Below, in pieces: positions 16,612 through 26,278 of a stretch of 46,870 nucleotides of DNA. Origin of the DNA: Bryobacterales bacterium (GTDB taxonomy: Bacteria > Acidobacteriota > Terriglobia > Bryobacterales > Bryobacteraceae); contig PLOR01000048.1 of the NCBI GenBank assembly GCA_003142185.1, forward strand, positions 1 through 46,870, written 5' to 3'. A program made the position numbers and the translations under genes. The first letter of the stretch is position 1. Each line of letters opens with the position of its first letter. The notes beneath the pieces were generated by a model. The model searched no databases. It was not told the origin of the DNA and saw only the letters and a list, made by a program, of their open reading frames with translations.

Positions 16612-16763
16612 GAGAAAAATGCATTCTCGTCCACCGGGACCCCGATCGGAGGTGGACTCCATGTGTGCGACCGTCGCGACGCGCGCGCGGTTTCCTCCGC
16701 GATGGCGCGGCGACGCCGTCCGAGTGCGCATCCGAACGTCCGGATCGCATACAATAGCGAGCG

Positions 16764-17519
16764 ATGATCCGCTTCGCTCGTTATCGCATTCGCTCAGCCG
16801 TGTCCTACGGCATCCTGGAAGATGGCGCGGTTCGCGAGATCCGCGGCGATCCGTTCCACTACAGCGAGACCGGCGCTGTCCACCCGCTTGCCGAAGTGAA
16901 ACTGCTGTGCCCGTGCCAGCCGGGCAAGATTCTCGCGGTGGGCGGGAACTATAAGAGCCACCTTGGCGCGCGGCCGCAGTTCGCGCATCCGGAGATCTTC
17001 TTCAAACCCGCGAGCGCGCTGCAGAACCCCGGCGATCCCATCCGCATTCCGCGCGATGCGATCGACGTTCACTACGAAGGCGAGCTGGTGGTCATCATCG
17101 GCCGGCGGCTTCGCGACGCAACGCCAGACGAAGCGGGCGCGGGAATCTTTGGCGTGACCTGCGGCAACGATGTCAGCGACCGCAACTGGCAGCACGGACC
17201 CGGCAAGGACCTGCAATGGTGGCGCGCCAAAGGCTCGGACACCTTCGCGCCGCTGGGACCGGCGCTGGTCACGGGCCTCGATTACGGCAATCTGCAGGTC
17301 GAAACGCGGCTGAACGGCGAAACGGTGCAAAAACAGACGACTGCCGATTTGATTTTCGACTGCCGGACCATCGTGAGCTGGATCAGCGGATGGGTGACGC
17401 TCGAGCCCGGCGATGCGATCTACACGGGAACGCCGGGCAGCACGCGCAAGCTCACGCCCGGCGACGTGGTGGAAGTGGAGATCGAAAGCATCGGCGTGCT
17501 GATGAACCCGGTAGAGTGA
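16764..17519 (+). CDS. Fumarylacetoacetate hydrolase family protein
   Basis: A 251-residue cytosolic metal-dependent enzyme that cleaves or isomerises 3-oxo acids, for example in aromatic-compound breakdown. The fold is shown by KILAVGGNYKSH, PEIFFKPASALQNPGDPI, the metal-binding HYEGELVVIIG (two Glu), GVTCGNDVSDRNWQ (metal-binding Asp) and KGSDTFAPLGPALV. Late motifs are GETVQKQTTADLIFD and GDAIYTGTPGS. The substrate cannot be set from sequence; bacterial members act as 2-hydroxyhepta-2,4-diene-1,7-dioate isomerase, fumarylpyruvate hydrolase or oxaloacetate decarboxylase. The ATG at 16764 follows a TACAAT -10-like box (16749-16754) closely, so the leader would be short. There is no catabolic operon around it. 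Confidence 0.88.
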   Translation: MIRFARYRIRSAVSYGILEDGAVREIRGDPFHYSETGAVHPLAEVKLLCPCQPGKILAVGGNYKSHLGARPQFAHPEIFFKPASALQNPGDPIRIPRDAIDVHYEGELVVIIGRRLRDATPDEAGAGIFGVTCGNDVSDRNWQHGPGKDLQWWRAKGSDTFAPLGPALVTGLDYGNLQVETRLNGETVQKQTTADLIFDCRTIVSWISGWVTLEPGDAIYTGTPGSTRKLTPGDVVEVEIESIGVLMNPVE

Positions 17520-17524
17520 AAAAT

Positions 17525-17572
17525 TGCGCCCGCAAGCGGGCGTTGGGCAAGCTAGAGCATGCCCTACCGAAG
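17525..17572. repeat. Dispersed GC-rich palindromic repeat, copy 1
   Basis: CGCCCGC-AA-GCGGGCG (17527-17542) followed by TTGGGCAAGC...AGCATGCCCTACC. The same module, in the opposite orientation, is at 39617-39660 (GGTGGGACATGCTT...GCTTGCCAACGCCCGC...GCGGGCG). It lies directly after the FAH stop codon and may act as its terminator. Confidence 0.65.
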
Positions 17573-17603
17573 CTGTGTTGTAATAGAAACAACTTTGCAC
17601 TCT

Positions 17604-18632
17604 ATGAGGGACATGGGGAAACGTCTTCGAAAGGCCTGGAAGCGCGCGCACTTGCGGGCCCGTGAGATCCGGATGATCGCCCGAGGGCTGGCCTCGACCG
17701 GCCATCCCGTGATGGCGCACGTGATTCCCATGCGGCGCTGCAATCTTTCCTGCACGTACTGCAACGAGTACGACGATCATTCGAAGCCGGTCTCGATCGA
17801 GATCATGTACCAGCGGCTCGATCGGTTGGCCGAGCTGGGAACCAGCATCGTCACCATCAGCGGCGGCGAGCCGCTGCTGCATCCCGACCTCGATCTGCTG
17901 ATCGCGCGCATCCGCCGGCACGGGATGATCGCCGGTCTCATCACCAACGGGTATCTGCTCACCGCCGAGCGCATCCAGCGCCTCAACCGCGCCGGCCTCG
18001 AGCACCTGCAAATCTCCATCGACAACGTGATGCCGGACGATGTTTCGAAGAAGAGCCTGAAGGTGCTGGACCGCAAGCTGTGCCTGCTCGCCGAGCACGC
18101 CGAGTTTCACGTCAACATCAACTCGGTGGTGGGCGGCGGCATACGGAATCCGCAGGACGCTCCGGTGGTCGGCCGGCGCGCGATCGAGCTGGGTTTCACT
18201 TCCACCATCGGCATCATTCACGACGGCGCCGGCCAGCTCCGCCCCTTGGGCGGCGAGGAGCGCGAAGTTTATATGGCCATGCGCGCGATGGAAAAATCCA
18301 GTTACGCGCAGATCAACTATTTCCAGGACAACATCGCGCACGGCAAAGAGAACGACTGGCGCTGCCGCGCCGGCGCGCGCTACCTCTATATCTGCGAGGA
18401 CGGCCTGGTGCACTACTGCTCGCAGCAGCGCGGCTATCCGGCCAAGCCGCTGATGGAATACACGCTCGAAGACATCGCCCGCGAATACCACACCGCCAAA
18501 GCCTGCGCTCCGCGCTGCACGGTCGCCTGCGTGCACCAGATTTCCTATATCGACTTCTGGCGCGGAAAACAGAATCTGGCGCCGGCGGAAGTCGTGGCAC
18601 CATCGCCTCAGGACCTGGTGCAACTGCGGTAG
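17604..18632 (+). CDS. Radical SAM protein with SPASM-like Cys-rich C-terminus
   Basis: Binds a 4Fe-4S cluster and SAM through [13 protein letters not shown] (C-x3-C-x2-C) and the glycine motif [13 protein letters not shown]. Later strands match the barrel ([28 protein letters not shown]). The C-terminal third has further cysteines ([33 protein letters not shown]), suggesting one or two auxiliary clusters. The hopanoid protein HpnH belongs to the same broad group, but its usual first motif is RCNLACAGC, so I do not name this hpnH. I start at ATG 17604 ([13 protein letters not shown]); 17559 is a longer option that would run into the upstream repeat. GTTGT-N7-ACAAC lies in the leader. Confidence 0.82.
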   Translation: MRDMGKRLRKAWKRAHLRAREIRMIARGLASTGHPVMAHVIPMRRCNLSCTYCNEYDDHSKPVSIEIMYQRLDRLAELGTSIVTISGGEPLLHPDLDLLIARIRRHGMIAGLITNGYLLTAERIQRLNRAGLEHLQISIDNVMPDDVSKKSLKVLDRKLCLLAEHAEFHVNINSVVGGGIRNPQDAPVVGRRAIELGFTSTIGIIHDGAGQLRPLGGEEREVYMAMRAMEKSSYAQINYFQDNIAHGKENDWRCRAGARYLYICEDGLVHYCSQQRGYPAKPLMEYTLEDIAREYHTAKACAPRCTVACVHQISYIDFWRGKQNLAPAEVVAPSPQDLVQLR

Positions 18633-18688
18633 AGGGCGTGGCACAAGTTGTCCCACGGCGGAGCGCCGAGCGGGATGGCGAGCGCCGG

Positions 18689-20275
18689 TCAGTTCCAGAA
18701 TCTCAGCCTTGGCCACAACTGCGCCAGCGGCCACTTCAACCCGCGCGCGATCACGATGGGATAATGCTCCCACGTCATCGAATACGGATGCTCCACACGC
18801 GGGCCGTACTCGACACTGCGAAATGACGCCTCCAGACGCTTCCGATTGTAGGGCGCGTTGAGGACCGCGTCGTTAAGCCCCAGCACCAACATCACGTCGC
18901 CAGTGTATTGGCGCGGTCCCCAGTAGAAGTAGGTCTGGTTCGAACAGATGGCCTTCGGCAATCCGTAGCGCGGGCCAAATAAGTCGATGGCGCCCGCCTC
19001 CCCGTAGTTCAAGGCAAAGATCGCGGCGTGGTTTCGCTCCTCGGGCGGCAAGGCGTGGTAGACGGCGGCCACTTCCCGCACCATCTCCTCCCATCCGAAC
19101 ATGTCGCCGAACTCCTCCTGCAAGGGGCCGGCTTCGGAGACATAGTCGCGCGGCGGCTGGATGCGGAGCGCCTGTTGGTAGCGCACCAGCTCATCCGGCG
19201 GCAGAAGCGGCAGCGCCATCGGAGCGGTAGTCAGTCCCACCACCACCAGCACGGCCGGCAAGGCGACGCGCACCCACCGGCTGGTGGCACGCCTCTCCCA
19301 GAACACGCCGCCCGCGGCAAACAACATCGGGTACGCCGGTGCCATGTAGTAGGCTTTGCCGTGAAGCGCGATCATCGTTCCCATCAACACTAGAAACGCC
19401 CAGCCGAGCGCGCGGTAACGCTTCGCCGCGGCGTCTCGCAACAGGAACCAGAGACCAGCCACCCAGACCAGGATGCTCGGCGGCAGCATCACCAGTACCT
19501 GGCGACCCAGGAATTCGGCCGTCGTCAATGGGACGTTCTTGGACCGGGCGTTGCGCAGGTCCACCATGGTCGGCCAGCCGTGCCGCGCCTGCCAGATCAG
19601 GTTCGGCAGGAACAGAGACAGGGCAATGGCGGCGCCTATCCACATCCAGCGATTCAGCAGCAGGCGCCGTTCGCCGCTCACTAGAAGTCCGGCTACCAAA
19701 GCCGCGCCGAAGAAGAGCATCGAGTGCTTGTTCTCAAGGCCGACCCCAGCCAGCACGCCCAGCCAGACCAGCAGTTGTGGCCGGTCGCGATTAATCGCCA
19801 GCAGCAGCACCCAGGCACACCCCATCCAGAACAGCGGTTCGAAGGCGTTCATGGTGAGGAGGGTGTCGGTCGCTAGGTAGACCGGGGCGATCAGCACCGA
19901 GAGACAGGCCAGGAACGTCGCAAAGCGGCCCCCGCCCAGCTCGCGGGTAATCAGTCCCGCCAGCAGAATCATGCAGCCGGCCGCCAGTGCGGGCAGCAAC
20001 CGGATGGCAAGTAGGGAGTCGCCCAGGAGTGTGCGAGTGAGGCGCGCGACCAGGGCTATCAGGGGGGCATGATCGACGTAGCCCCAGGCGAGGTGATCGC
20101 CGCAGGCCAGGTAGTACATCTCGTCGCGAAAGTAACCGTAGGAGCCGCTGGTGAGTATGTGGACAGCCACGCCGGCAAGTGCGCAACCCGCCGCAATTGG
20201 CAGTCCTGCACGACGATCGGGCATTACCAGCGCGATCCGAGAAACCTCGTTGTTGGGGTTCGCTTGCTCTTCCAC
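18689..20275 (-). CDS. Glycosyltransferase family 39 / ArnT-like membrane protein
   Basis: A 528-residue integral membrane protein with about ten to twelve spans. It should transfer a sugar from a polyprenyl-phosphate donor to a protein or lipid on the periplasmic side. The first loop has the family motif YGYFRDEMYYLACGDHLAWGYVDHAPLIA, containing the conserved acidic residues. Later features are ENKHSMLFFGAA, FLPNLIWQARHGWPTM and a periplasmic C-terminal region (residues about 390-528). The start is GTG at 20275; an ATG at 20224 would still leave the first span intact. It is convergent with the radical SAM gene and has no obvious partner gene. Confidence 0.82.
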   Translation of the reverse strand: MEEQANPNNEVSRIALVMPDRRAGLPIAAGCALAGVAVHILTSGSYGYFRDEMYYLACGDHLAWGYVDHAPLIALVARLTRTLLGDSLLAIRLLPALAAGCMILLAGLITRELGGGRFATFLACLSVLIAPVYLATDTLLTMNAFEPLFWMGCAWVLLLAINRDRPQLLVWLGVLAGVGLENKHSMLFFGAALVAGLLVSGERRLLLNRWMWIGAAIALSLFLPNLIWQARHGWPTMVDLRNARSKNVPLTTAEFLGRQVLVMLPPSILVWVAGLWFLLRDAAAKRYRALGWAFLVLMGTMIALHGKAYYMAPAYPMLFAAGGVFWERRATSRWVRVALPAVLVVVGLTTAPMALPLLPPDELVRYQQALRIQPPRDYVSEAGPLQEEFGDMFGWEEMVREVAAVYHALPPEERNHAAIFALNYGEAGAIDLFGPRYGLPKAICSNQTYFYWGPRQYTGDVMLVLGLNDAVLNAPYNRKRLEASFRSVEYGPRVEHPYSMTWEHYPIVIARGLKWPLAQLWPRLRFWN

Positions 20276-20359
20276 GCTGCTTTCAGGACCATTTCGTGTT
20301 TTGAACGAGCCCGGACGGCCGCCTTTCCGCTTTCCATGGACTATTCGATCAACATTTGT

Positions 20360-21916
20360 TCATTGCTGTGCGGCCGCGTGCGCGGTCATGCGCGGCGCAT
20401 TTCCCAGCGGGTTGGGCAGGTGCCGCTCTTCGTAGTAGCTGGGTTGCACGCGCTCGACGATTTGCGCCACGCTTCGGTCGAGCACACGGAAGTACGGCTG
20501 CGGGTTCAATCCGATCCAGAACGCCCAGGCGATCAGCGGCAGAAAGACGGCGATTTCGCGCCAGTTCAGATCCGCCAGCGCGCTGTTCTTCACACCAACC
20601 TCGCCCAGCATGGTGCGCTGGAAAAGCCACAGTAGGTACGCCGCGCCGAGAGCGATCCCGACGACTCCCCAGAAGGCCCAGACGTGCGACACCTGAAACG
20701 CTCCGCCGAGGATGGTGATTTCGCCGATGAAGCCGTTGAGCGGCGGCATCCCCATCGAACTGAGCGCCGCCAGGCCGAAGACGAGCGTGAAGATCGGCAT
20801 CACCTTGAACAGGCCGCCATATTGGACGATCTCGCGGGTGTGGCGCCGCTCATAGACCACGCCCACAATCAGGAACAACATGCCGGTGGAAATGCCGTGG
20901 TTGATCTGCTGGATGATGGAGCCCGCAATGCCCGCCGGGTTCAGCGCGAAAATGCCGAGGGTACAGAATCCCAGGTGGCTCACCGAAGAATAGGCCACCA
21001 GCTTCTTCCAGTCCTTTTGCATCAGCGAAGCCAGCGCGCCGTAAACGATGCCGATGATGGAGAGCACCGCCATCACCGTAACCACGGTATGGTTCTTGGC
21101 CGCGTCCGGCAGCAGCGGCAAGGAGAAGCGCAGGAAACCGTACGTCCCCATTTTCAACAGCACGGCGGCCAGGATCACCGAGCCCGCCGTGGGCGCTTCC
21201 GTATGCGCATCCGGCAGCCAGGTATGGAACGGGAACATGGGAACTTTGACGGCGAAACCCACGAAGAACAGCCAGAACACCCACCACTGGGTGGTCACCG
21301 GCACCTGCGTGCGCAGCAATTCCACGATATCGAAACTGTAAGAACGGAATTGCATGAAGTGCTGGAAGTAGAGGATCAAAATGCCGAGGAACATGAGCAC
21401 GCTGCCGATCAGCGTGTAAATGATGAACTTCATTGCCGCGTACTGCCTGCGCTGGCCGCCCCAGATGGCGATGATGAAGTACATCGGCACCAGCACGGTT
21501 TCCCAGAAAACAAAAAAGAGCAGGAAATCGAGCGACATGAAGACGCCCAGCATGGCGGTTTGCAGCAACAGGAAGAAGGCGTAGTATTCCTTGAGGCGTT
21601 CGTGAATGGCGCTCCAACTCGAGAGGATGGAAATCAGGCCCAGCAGCGTGGTGAGCATGACCAGCAGCAGGCCGAGGCCGTCGATTCCTAAATGGTAGGT
21701 GGCGCCGATGGAGGGAATCCAGGGCGCCTGTTCGACGAACTGAAAGTCCTTTGTGCGGTCAAAAAGGAAGACCAGCGGGAGGGAAACCGCGAAGCCGAGG
21801 AACGCGGCGATGTTCGCCCACCATTTCACCGCGCGCGCATTCGACGACGGAATGGCGAGCAGCACCAAGAGTCCGGCGAGCGGCGTGAACAGGACAATGG
21901 AAAGGATGTGGTCCAT
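20360..21916 (-). CDS. nuoM: NADH-quinone oxidoreductase subunit M, orphan
   Basis: A proton-pumping antiporter-type subunit of respiratory complex I, about 518 residues with 13-14 membrane helices. Family segments are DGLGLLLVMLTTLLGLISILSSW, FFVFWETVLVPMYFIIAIWGG (conserved Glu), KVPMFPFHTWLPDAHTEAPTAGSVILAAVLLKMGTYGFLRF and KLVAYSSVSHLGFCTLGIF. I start at ATG 21916 (MDHILSIVL); a GTG at 21937 is an alternative. Normally nuoM sits between nuoL and nuoN. Here it stands alone between an Hsp70-family gene and a glycosyltransferase, so either the nuo genes are dispersed or this paralogue serves another complex. Confidence 0.92.
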   Translation of the reverse strand: MDHILSIVLFTPLAGLLVLLAIPSSNARAVKWWANIAAFLGFAVSLPLVFLFDRTKDFQFVEQAPWIPSIGATYHLGIDGLGLLLVMLTTLLGLISILSSWSAIHERLKEYYAFFLLLQTAMLGVFMSLDFLLFFVFWETVLVPMYFIIAIWGGQRRQYAAMKFIIYTLIGSVLMFLGILILYFQHFMQFRSYSFDIVELLRTQVPVTTQWWVFWLFFVGFAVKVPMFPFHTWLPDAHTEAPTAGSVILAAVLLKMGTYGFLRFSLPLLPDAAKNHTVVTVMAVLSIIGIVYGALASLMQKDWKKLVAYSSVSHLGFCTLGIFALNPAGIAGSIIQQINHGISTGMLFLIVGVVYERRHTREIVQYGGLFKVMPIFTLVFGLAALSSMGMPPLNGFIGEITILGGAFQVSHVWAFWGVVGIALGAAYLLWLFQRTMLGEVGVKNSALADLNWREIAVFLPLIAWAFWIGLNPQPYFRVLDRSVAQIVERVQPSYYEERHLPNPLGNAPRMTAHAAAQQ

Positions 21917-21979
21917 GACGGCGGCCAAGGAAGCCACATGGTAGCACCACTGCGGCAGCGGGCGGCTCGTCGAGTCCCG

Positions 21980-23818
21980 TCATGCCGCTGCGACGCGCTC
22001 GCGCACGTTGAACTCGAGTTTCCAGCGGCGGTTATCGCGGGCCACGCACCAGAGCTGCAATAGGCCGGTTTCCGTGATCACGGTTTCGAAGGAGACCGGC
22101 ACCACTTCGGAAGAGGCCTCACCGGCGCCGAACGTGACTTCCATGGGAGAGAGCTCCTCAATCTCGCCGCTGAAGTCTTCGATGAGATCGCCGGGCTGAT
22201 CGTTCTTGCGCGCGGCGGAAGTGAAGAAGCGGAACTCGGCGGGCTCGCCGACCACCAGGCCGAACTCGCGGCCGGGGATACGCACGCCGGTGCCTTCCTC
22301 CATGCCGAACGGCACCACCGTGAGCGCCTTGATGGGAGCCGGAAACCCGGGCGCCGCGGGCATGGCGGTCCGGATGCCCACATAGTAGGTGCGAGGCACG
22401 CCGCCACGGATGCGCACGCCGTGCCCGAGCCGCGCCAGGCCATGATAAGCGGCGCCACGCGCCACCGCGTGCATGAGGTCTTCGCCGCTGAGCGCCTTCA
22501 CCGGTTCCAGACCCTCCCCGGCAAGCCAGCGATTGAGAGTGGACAGCAGACGCTCCCGCACCAGGCCAGCCTTGAGAATGCCGCCATTGAACAACACGTG
22601 GGTGGGGCAAGCAAGGCCGCTCGGTCCCCGGCGCACGGCTCCGTGTTCGGAGGTGGCCGCCGGCTGGCGCAGGAAACGCGCCAGGTGCCGTGTGATGGCC
22701 GGATCGGCGGCATACGGCAGGCCGATTTCCTGAAGCCCGGCGCGGCGCTCGAGTGCCGGCATATCGTTGCTTTCGACCGAGGGCAGGAATCCCTCGCTCA
22801 GCACGCGGTCGATGTCGTCGCGGTGCAGGGTGGCTTTGATGGTGCCGCCCACCAGGCCACTGCCTTTACCGAGTATCGTCACCGGCTGCTCGCGGAGCTT
22901 GGAGCCGGGCTCCAGCAGTTTTTCTTTCGCGATGCGGCAGTTGCTCCATAGGGTCTGCAACTGGCGGCTGTCGATGCGCGTGCCCTTCTCCGCGAGACGC
23001 TGGGAAACCGTGGCCGCCAGCGCCAGGTCGATGTTGTCGCCGCCCAGCAGAATGTGCTCGCCCACGGCCACGCGATCGAGCGTTAGTTCGCCGGCGCGCT
23101 CGGTGATCGCGATCAAAGTGAAGTCCGTGGTGCCGCCGCCGATGTCCACCACCAGGATCAGATCGCCCACCTGCACGCGCTCGCGCCAATCGGGATGGCG
23201 TTCGATCCAGGCATAGAAGGCGGCCTGCGGCTCTTCGAGCAATGTGAGATTCCGGTAGCCGGCCTGTTGGGCGGCTTCGAGCGTCAGCTCGCGCGCCACC
23301 GCATCGAAGGATGCCGGCACCGTCACCAATACCTGCTGCTCGGCGAATGGAGCCTCCGGAAGCGCCGAGTCCCAAGCCTGGCGCAGGTGCTCCAGGTAGC
23401 GCCGGCTGGCCTCGACGGGCGAAATCTTCTCGACGCCTTCCGGAGCGCGAAACGGCACCAGCGGCGCGGTGCGGTCCACACCGGAATGCGATAGCCAGCT
23501 CTTGGCCGATGACACCAGCCGGCCGGCATTCTCGGCGCCTCGCTTCTGCGCCAACTGCCCCACCACGAAATCGCGGTTCGTGTCCCAGGGCAGCGCCAGA
23601 GATCCAGCCGGAAAGTCGGAGCTGCCGGCTAGGTAGAGAAACGACGGCAGCAGATCCTCCTCGCGCACTTCGCCGGGATTGGTAAGCTGCGGAATCGCCA
23701 TGACTTGGACGTTCGCCGGGGCGAAGGGATCGGCGTCCGCCCGGATCGCCGCGAATGCCAGCGCCGAGTTGGTGGTGCCGAGATCGATTCCAATAACGTA
23801 TGTAGATTCCATTGGCAT
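21980..23818 (-). CDS. Hsp70 family protein (DnaK-like)
   Basis: A 612-residue ATP-dependent chaperone relative. The actin-like ATPase motifs are present: phosphate-1 GIDLGTTNSALAF (residues about 10-22), TVPASFDAVARELTLEAAQQAG, LLEEPQAAFYAW, phosphate-2 VVDIGGGTTDFTL and the adenosine motif in the form VLFNGGILKAGLVRERLL. The C-terminal part is shorter than in DnaK and lacks the usual EEVD-like tail or helical lid, so it is not the housekeeping DnaK; no grpE or dnaJ lies nearby. ATGs at 23818 and 23812 are both possible starts. A perfect 12-bp palindrome lies about 110 bases upstream. nuoM follows after a short gap. Confidence 0.88.
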   Translation of the reverse strand: MPMESTYVIGIDLGTTNSALAFAAIRADADPFAPANVQVMAIPQLTNPGEVREEDLLPSFLYLAGSSDFPAGSLALPWDTNRDFVVGQLAQKRGAENAGRLVSSAKSWLSHSGVDRTAPLVPFRAPEGVEKISPVEASRRYLEHLRQAWDSALPEAPFAEQQVLVTVPASFDAVARELTLEAAQQAGYRNLTLLEEPQAAFYAWIERHPDWRERVQVGDLILVVDIGGGTTDFTLIAITERAGELTLDRVAVGEHILLGGDNIDLALAATVSQRLAEKGTRIDSRQLQTLWSNCRIAKEKLLEPGSKLREQPVTILGKGSGLVGGTIKATLHRDDIDRVLSEGFLPSVESNDMPALERRAGLQEIGLPYAADPAITRHLARFLRQPAATSEHGAVRRGPSGLACPTHVLFNGGILKAGLVRERLLSTLNRWLAGEGLEPVKALSGEDLMHAVARGAAYHGLARLGHGVRIRGGVPRTYYVGIRTAMPAAPGFPAPIKALTVVPFGMEEGTGVRIPGREFGLVVGEPAEFRFFTSAARKNDQPGDLIEDFSGEIEELSPMEVTFGAGEASSEVVPVSFETVITETGLLQLWCVARDNRRWKLEFNVRERVAAA

Positions 23819-23930
23819 TTACTCGATTTCCGCGGGAGTGTCCTGCCTGGCGCCGGGCGCCGGCCGGCCTTGAAACAGCACGTCGAGGAAACAGCGGAAT
23901 ATAAGAAGGATACCTCTCAAAGACTGGGCA

Positions 23931-23942
23931 CCTGAATTCAGG
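23931..23942. promoter_or_regulatory. Perfect 12-bp palindrome upstream of the Hsp70-family gene
   Basis: CCTGAATTCAGG lies in the 259-bp gap between the divergent Hsp70-family and LolA-like genes. Its position suits an operator, but no matching regulator is known and a single site proves nothing. The same gap contains CCCCT...AGGGG just before the LolA-like gene. Confidence 0.25.
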
Positions 23943-24077
23943 ATAGCGTGTCGGCGGCGCCTCCAGCACCATAACCATGTCGTCTACCGTACCGAACCTA
24001 CCGCCATGCGATTGCTCTCATCCTGGCTCCCCTGATAGACTTAAGGGGTTCCGTCTTTTCCAACTCGGGGTCCCAAT

Positions 24078-24776
24078 TTGAAGGTCTGCGTTCTTATACC
24101 TGTTCTTTTTCTCGGTGCTGTGGCGATGGCGGAGGAGTCTTCCGACGGCGCCGAGGCAATCGTGCGCAATTATTGTGCAGCGGCGCAGAACCAGGCGGAT
24201 TCTTCGAGGGCCTCGACGATGGAAGTGGAAATCCACGGCGCGTTGCCGAAACTCAGCAAGACCGGCAAGCTGCACGCCCTGCGCCGCATCTCGACGCTGG
24301 GCCGCATCACCTACCAGGTGCTTGGGTTTGAAGGCGACGGAACGGTCAAGCGCGACCTGATTGCCCGTTATCTGGCCGCCGAAATCGGGGCGCAGCAGGA
24401 TCGTAAGGCCGCCATGGCGGTGACGCCGGATAATTATCGCTTCCACTTCAAAGGCCGCTCGGAACTGGACGGCCGCGAAGTTTACTGGTTCCAGGTGGCG
24501 CCGAAACACAAAACGGAAGGTCTTTTTAAGGGCGATCTGTGGATCGACGCCGCCAGCTACCTGAAGGTGCGGGAATCGGGTTACCTGGTCAAGAATCCGT
24601 CTTTATTCCTGCGGCGGGTCGCCTTCACGCGAAAATACGAAATCCGCGACGGCCAGTCCGTGCCGCTGCGGATGGAAAGCGTGGTGGACACGCGACTGGT
24701 GGGGCGCGCGGAGCTGACCATCGATTACAGCAACTACGCATTGGATGAAACCGATGCGGTCGACGAAGCACGGTAA
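24078..24776 (+). CDS. LolA-like outer-membrane lipoprotein-sorting protein homologue
   Basis: A 232-residue exported protein with a signal peptide (KVCVLIPVLFLGAVAMA, cut before EES). The body resembles the half-barrel LolA/LolB-like family that carries lipids through the periplasm: TMEVEIHGALPKLSKTGKLHALRRIS, YQVLGFEGDGTVKRDLIARYLAAE, NYRFHFKGRSELDGREVYWFQVAPK, GDLWIDAASYLKVRESGYLVKNPSLFLRRVAF and a final LTIDYSNY. This is pattern recognition, not proof. The start is TTG at 24078 with GGGG about eight bases upstream. The next gene, hpnJ, begins 30 bases later, so both may be one transcript, suggesting a role in moving modified hopanoids or related lipids. Confidence 0.65.
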   Translation: MKVCVLIPVLFLGAVAMAEESSDGAEAIVRNYCAAAQNQADSSRASTMEVEIHGALPKLSKTGKLHALRRISTLGRITYQVLGFEGDGTVKRDLIARYLAAEIGAQQDRKAAMAVTPDNYRFHFKGRSELDGREVYWFQVAPKHKTEGLFKGDLWIDAASYLKVRESGYLVKNPSLFLRRVAFTRKYEIRDGQSVPLRMESVVDTRLVGRAELTIDYSNYALDETDAVDEAR

Positions 24777-24806
24777 CCGGCGGCAAGCGCCGGGTGGGGG
24801 GAATGC

Positions 24807-26270
24807 ATGCGAACGCTATTTCTGAATCCGCCGTCCTTTGAAGGATTCGATGGAGGCGCCGGCTCTCGCTGGCCGGCCTCGCGCGAGATTGAATCCTACT
24901 GGTATCCCGTGTGGCTTTGCTATCCCGCCGGCATGCTGGCGGACAGCAAGGTGCTGGATGCGCCGCCGCACAAGATTTCCATCCCGCAAACCGTCGAGAT
25001 GGCGAAGGATTTCGAACTGCTGGTGCTCTACACTTCCTCGCCGGGCTTGCAGGTGGACATCAAGATGGCGGAGATGATGAAGGACGCGAACCCGAAGCTG
25101 CGGGTGGCGTTCGTCGGCCCGCCGGTCACCATCGAGCCGGAAAAAACGCTGCGCTCCACCACCGCGATCGATTTCGTTGTGCGCCGCGAGTTCGATTACC
25201 AGATCGCGGATTACGCCAAGGGAAAACCGCTGGCCGAGTTGCCGGGCGTGAGCTTCCGCCGCAACGGTGACATCGTCAACAATCCCGAGGGCCCGGCGAT
25301 TGAGGATCTGGATGCGCTGCCCTGGGTAACCAAGACCTACAAGCGCGATCTCGACATCACGCGGTACAACGTCCCGTTCCTGCTCAACCCTTTCATCTCG
25401 TTCTACACCAGCCGCGGCTGCCCGGCGCTGTGCACCTTCTGCCTGTGGCCGCAGACGCATTCCGGCCACCGCTGGCGGCTGCGCTCGGCCGACGACGTGG
25501 CCGCGGAAGCCCGCTACGCGCTCGAGCAGTTCCCCAATATCAAGGAAATCTTCTTCGACGACGATACCTTCAACTACCGCAAGGACCGCACCATCGAGTT
25601 GTGCAAGAAGCTGAAGCCGCTGAAGTTCACCTGGTCCTGCACGTCGCGCGTCACCACCGATTACGACACGCTGAAGGCGATGAAGGAAGCCGGCTGCCGG
25701 CTGCTGATTGTGGGCTACGAATCGGGCGACCAGCAGATCCTGAAGAACATCAAGAAGGGCGCCACCATCGATATGGCCGAGCGCTTCACCGCCAACTGCA
25801 AGAAGCTAGGCCTGACGATCCACGGCGATTTCATCATCGGCCTGCCCGGCGAAACGCGGGACACGATCCGCAAGACCATCGATTTCGCCAAGCGGATGGA
25901 CACGGACACCATCCAGGTCTCGATCGCCCATCCCTATCCAGGCACCGAGTTTTACGATTACGCCAAGAAGAACGATCTGCTCACCATCGATGCTCTGACC
26001 GATGAAGCCGGCCACCAATTGCCGGTCGTGATCTACCCGGGTCTGGACCGCGCCGAGCTGGTGGAGTGGGTGGAGCGCTTCTACGGCGAGTACTTCTTCC
26101 GCACGCGCGTGATCTGGCGCATCGTCAGGAAGGCCATCTTCAATTCGAGCGAGCGGCGGCGGTTGACCAAGGAAGCACGCGAATACATGGCGCTTCGCTC
26201 CAAGCGCAAGAAGTTTGTGGCGGGCCACAAGGCCGCCGCGGCACCGGCGCCGGTTTCTTCCGGCGATTAA
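24807..26270 (+). CDS. hpnJ: Hopanoid biosynthesis radical SAM protein HpnJ
   Basis: HpnJ contracts the ring of glucosamine-modified bacteriohopanetetrol to form the cyclitol ether head group. The 487-residue protein has an N-terminal Rossmann-like, B12-binding-type region (residues 1-140, beginning MRTLFLNPPSFEGFDGGAGSRWP, a hallmark of this group). The radical SAM core follows with YTSRGCPALCTFCLWPQ (C-x3-C-x2-C), EIFFDDDTFNYRKDR, GCRLLIVGYESGDQQILKNIKKG, HGDFIIGLPGETRDTI and HPYPGTEFYDYAKK. The C-terminus is Lys/Ala-rich. GGGGGGAATGC precedes the ATG. hpnI lies three genes downstream, which supports the name. No hpnK (deacetylase) is present here. Confidence 0.9.
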   Translation: MRTLFLNPPSFEGFDGGAGSRWPASREIESYWYPVWLCYPAGMLADSKVLDAPPHKISIPQTVEMAKDFELLVLYTSSPGLQVDIKMAEMMKDANPKLRVAFVGPPVTIEPEKTLRSTTAIDFVVRREFDYQIADYAKGKPLAELPGVSFRRNGDIVNNPEGPAIEDLDALPWVTKTYKRDLDITRYNVPFLLNPFISFYTSRGCPALCTFCLWPQTHSGHRWRLRSADDVAAEARYALEQFPNIKEIFFDDDTFNYRKDRTIELCKKLKPLKFTWSCTSRVTTDYDTLKAMKEAGCRLLIVGYESGDQQILKNIKKGATIDMAERFTANCKKLGLTIHGDFIIGLPGETRDTIRKTIDFAKRMDTDTIQVSIAHPYPGTEFYDYAKKNDLLTIDALTDEAGHQLPVVIYPGLDRAELVEWVERFYGEYFFRTRVIWRIVRKAIFNSSERRRLTKEAREYMALRSKRKKFVAGHKAAAAPAPVSSGD

Positions 26271-26278
26271 CCCATTCG

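Noticed and set aside
17604-18632. Naming the radical SAM gene hpnH
   Set aside because: The cysteine motif context ([11 protein letters not shown]) and the Cys-rich tail differ from HpnH, and the gene is 6 kb from the hopanoid operon.
16794-18773. A 659-codon minus-strand open frame across the FAH and radical SAM genes
   Set aside because: It spans two recognised genes and a repeat on the other strand and shows no domain of its own.
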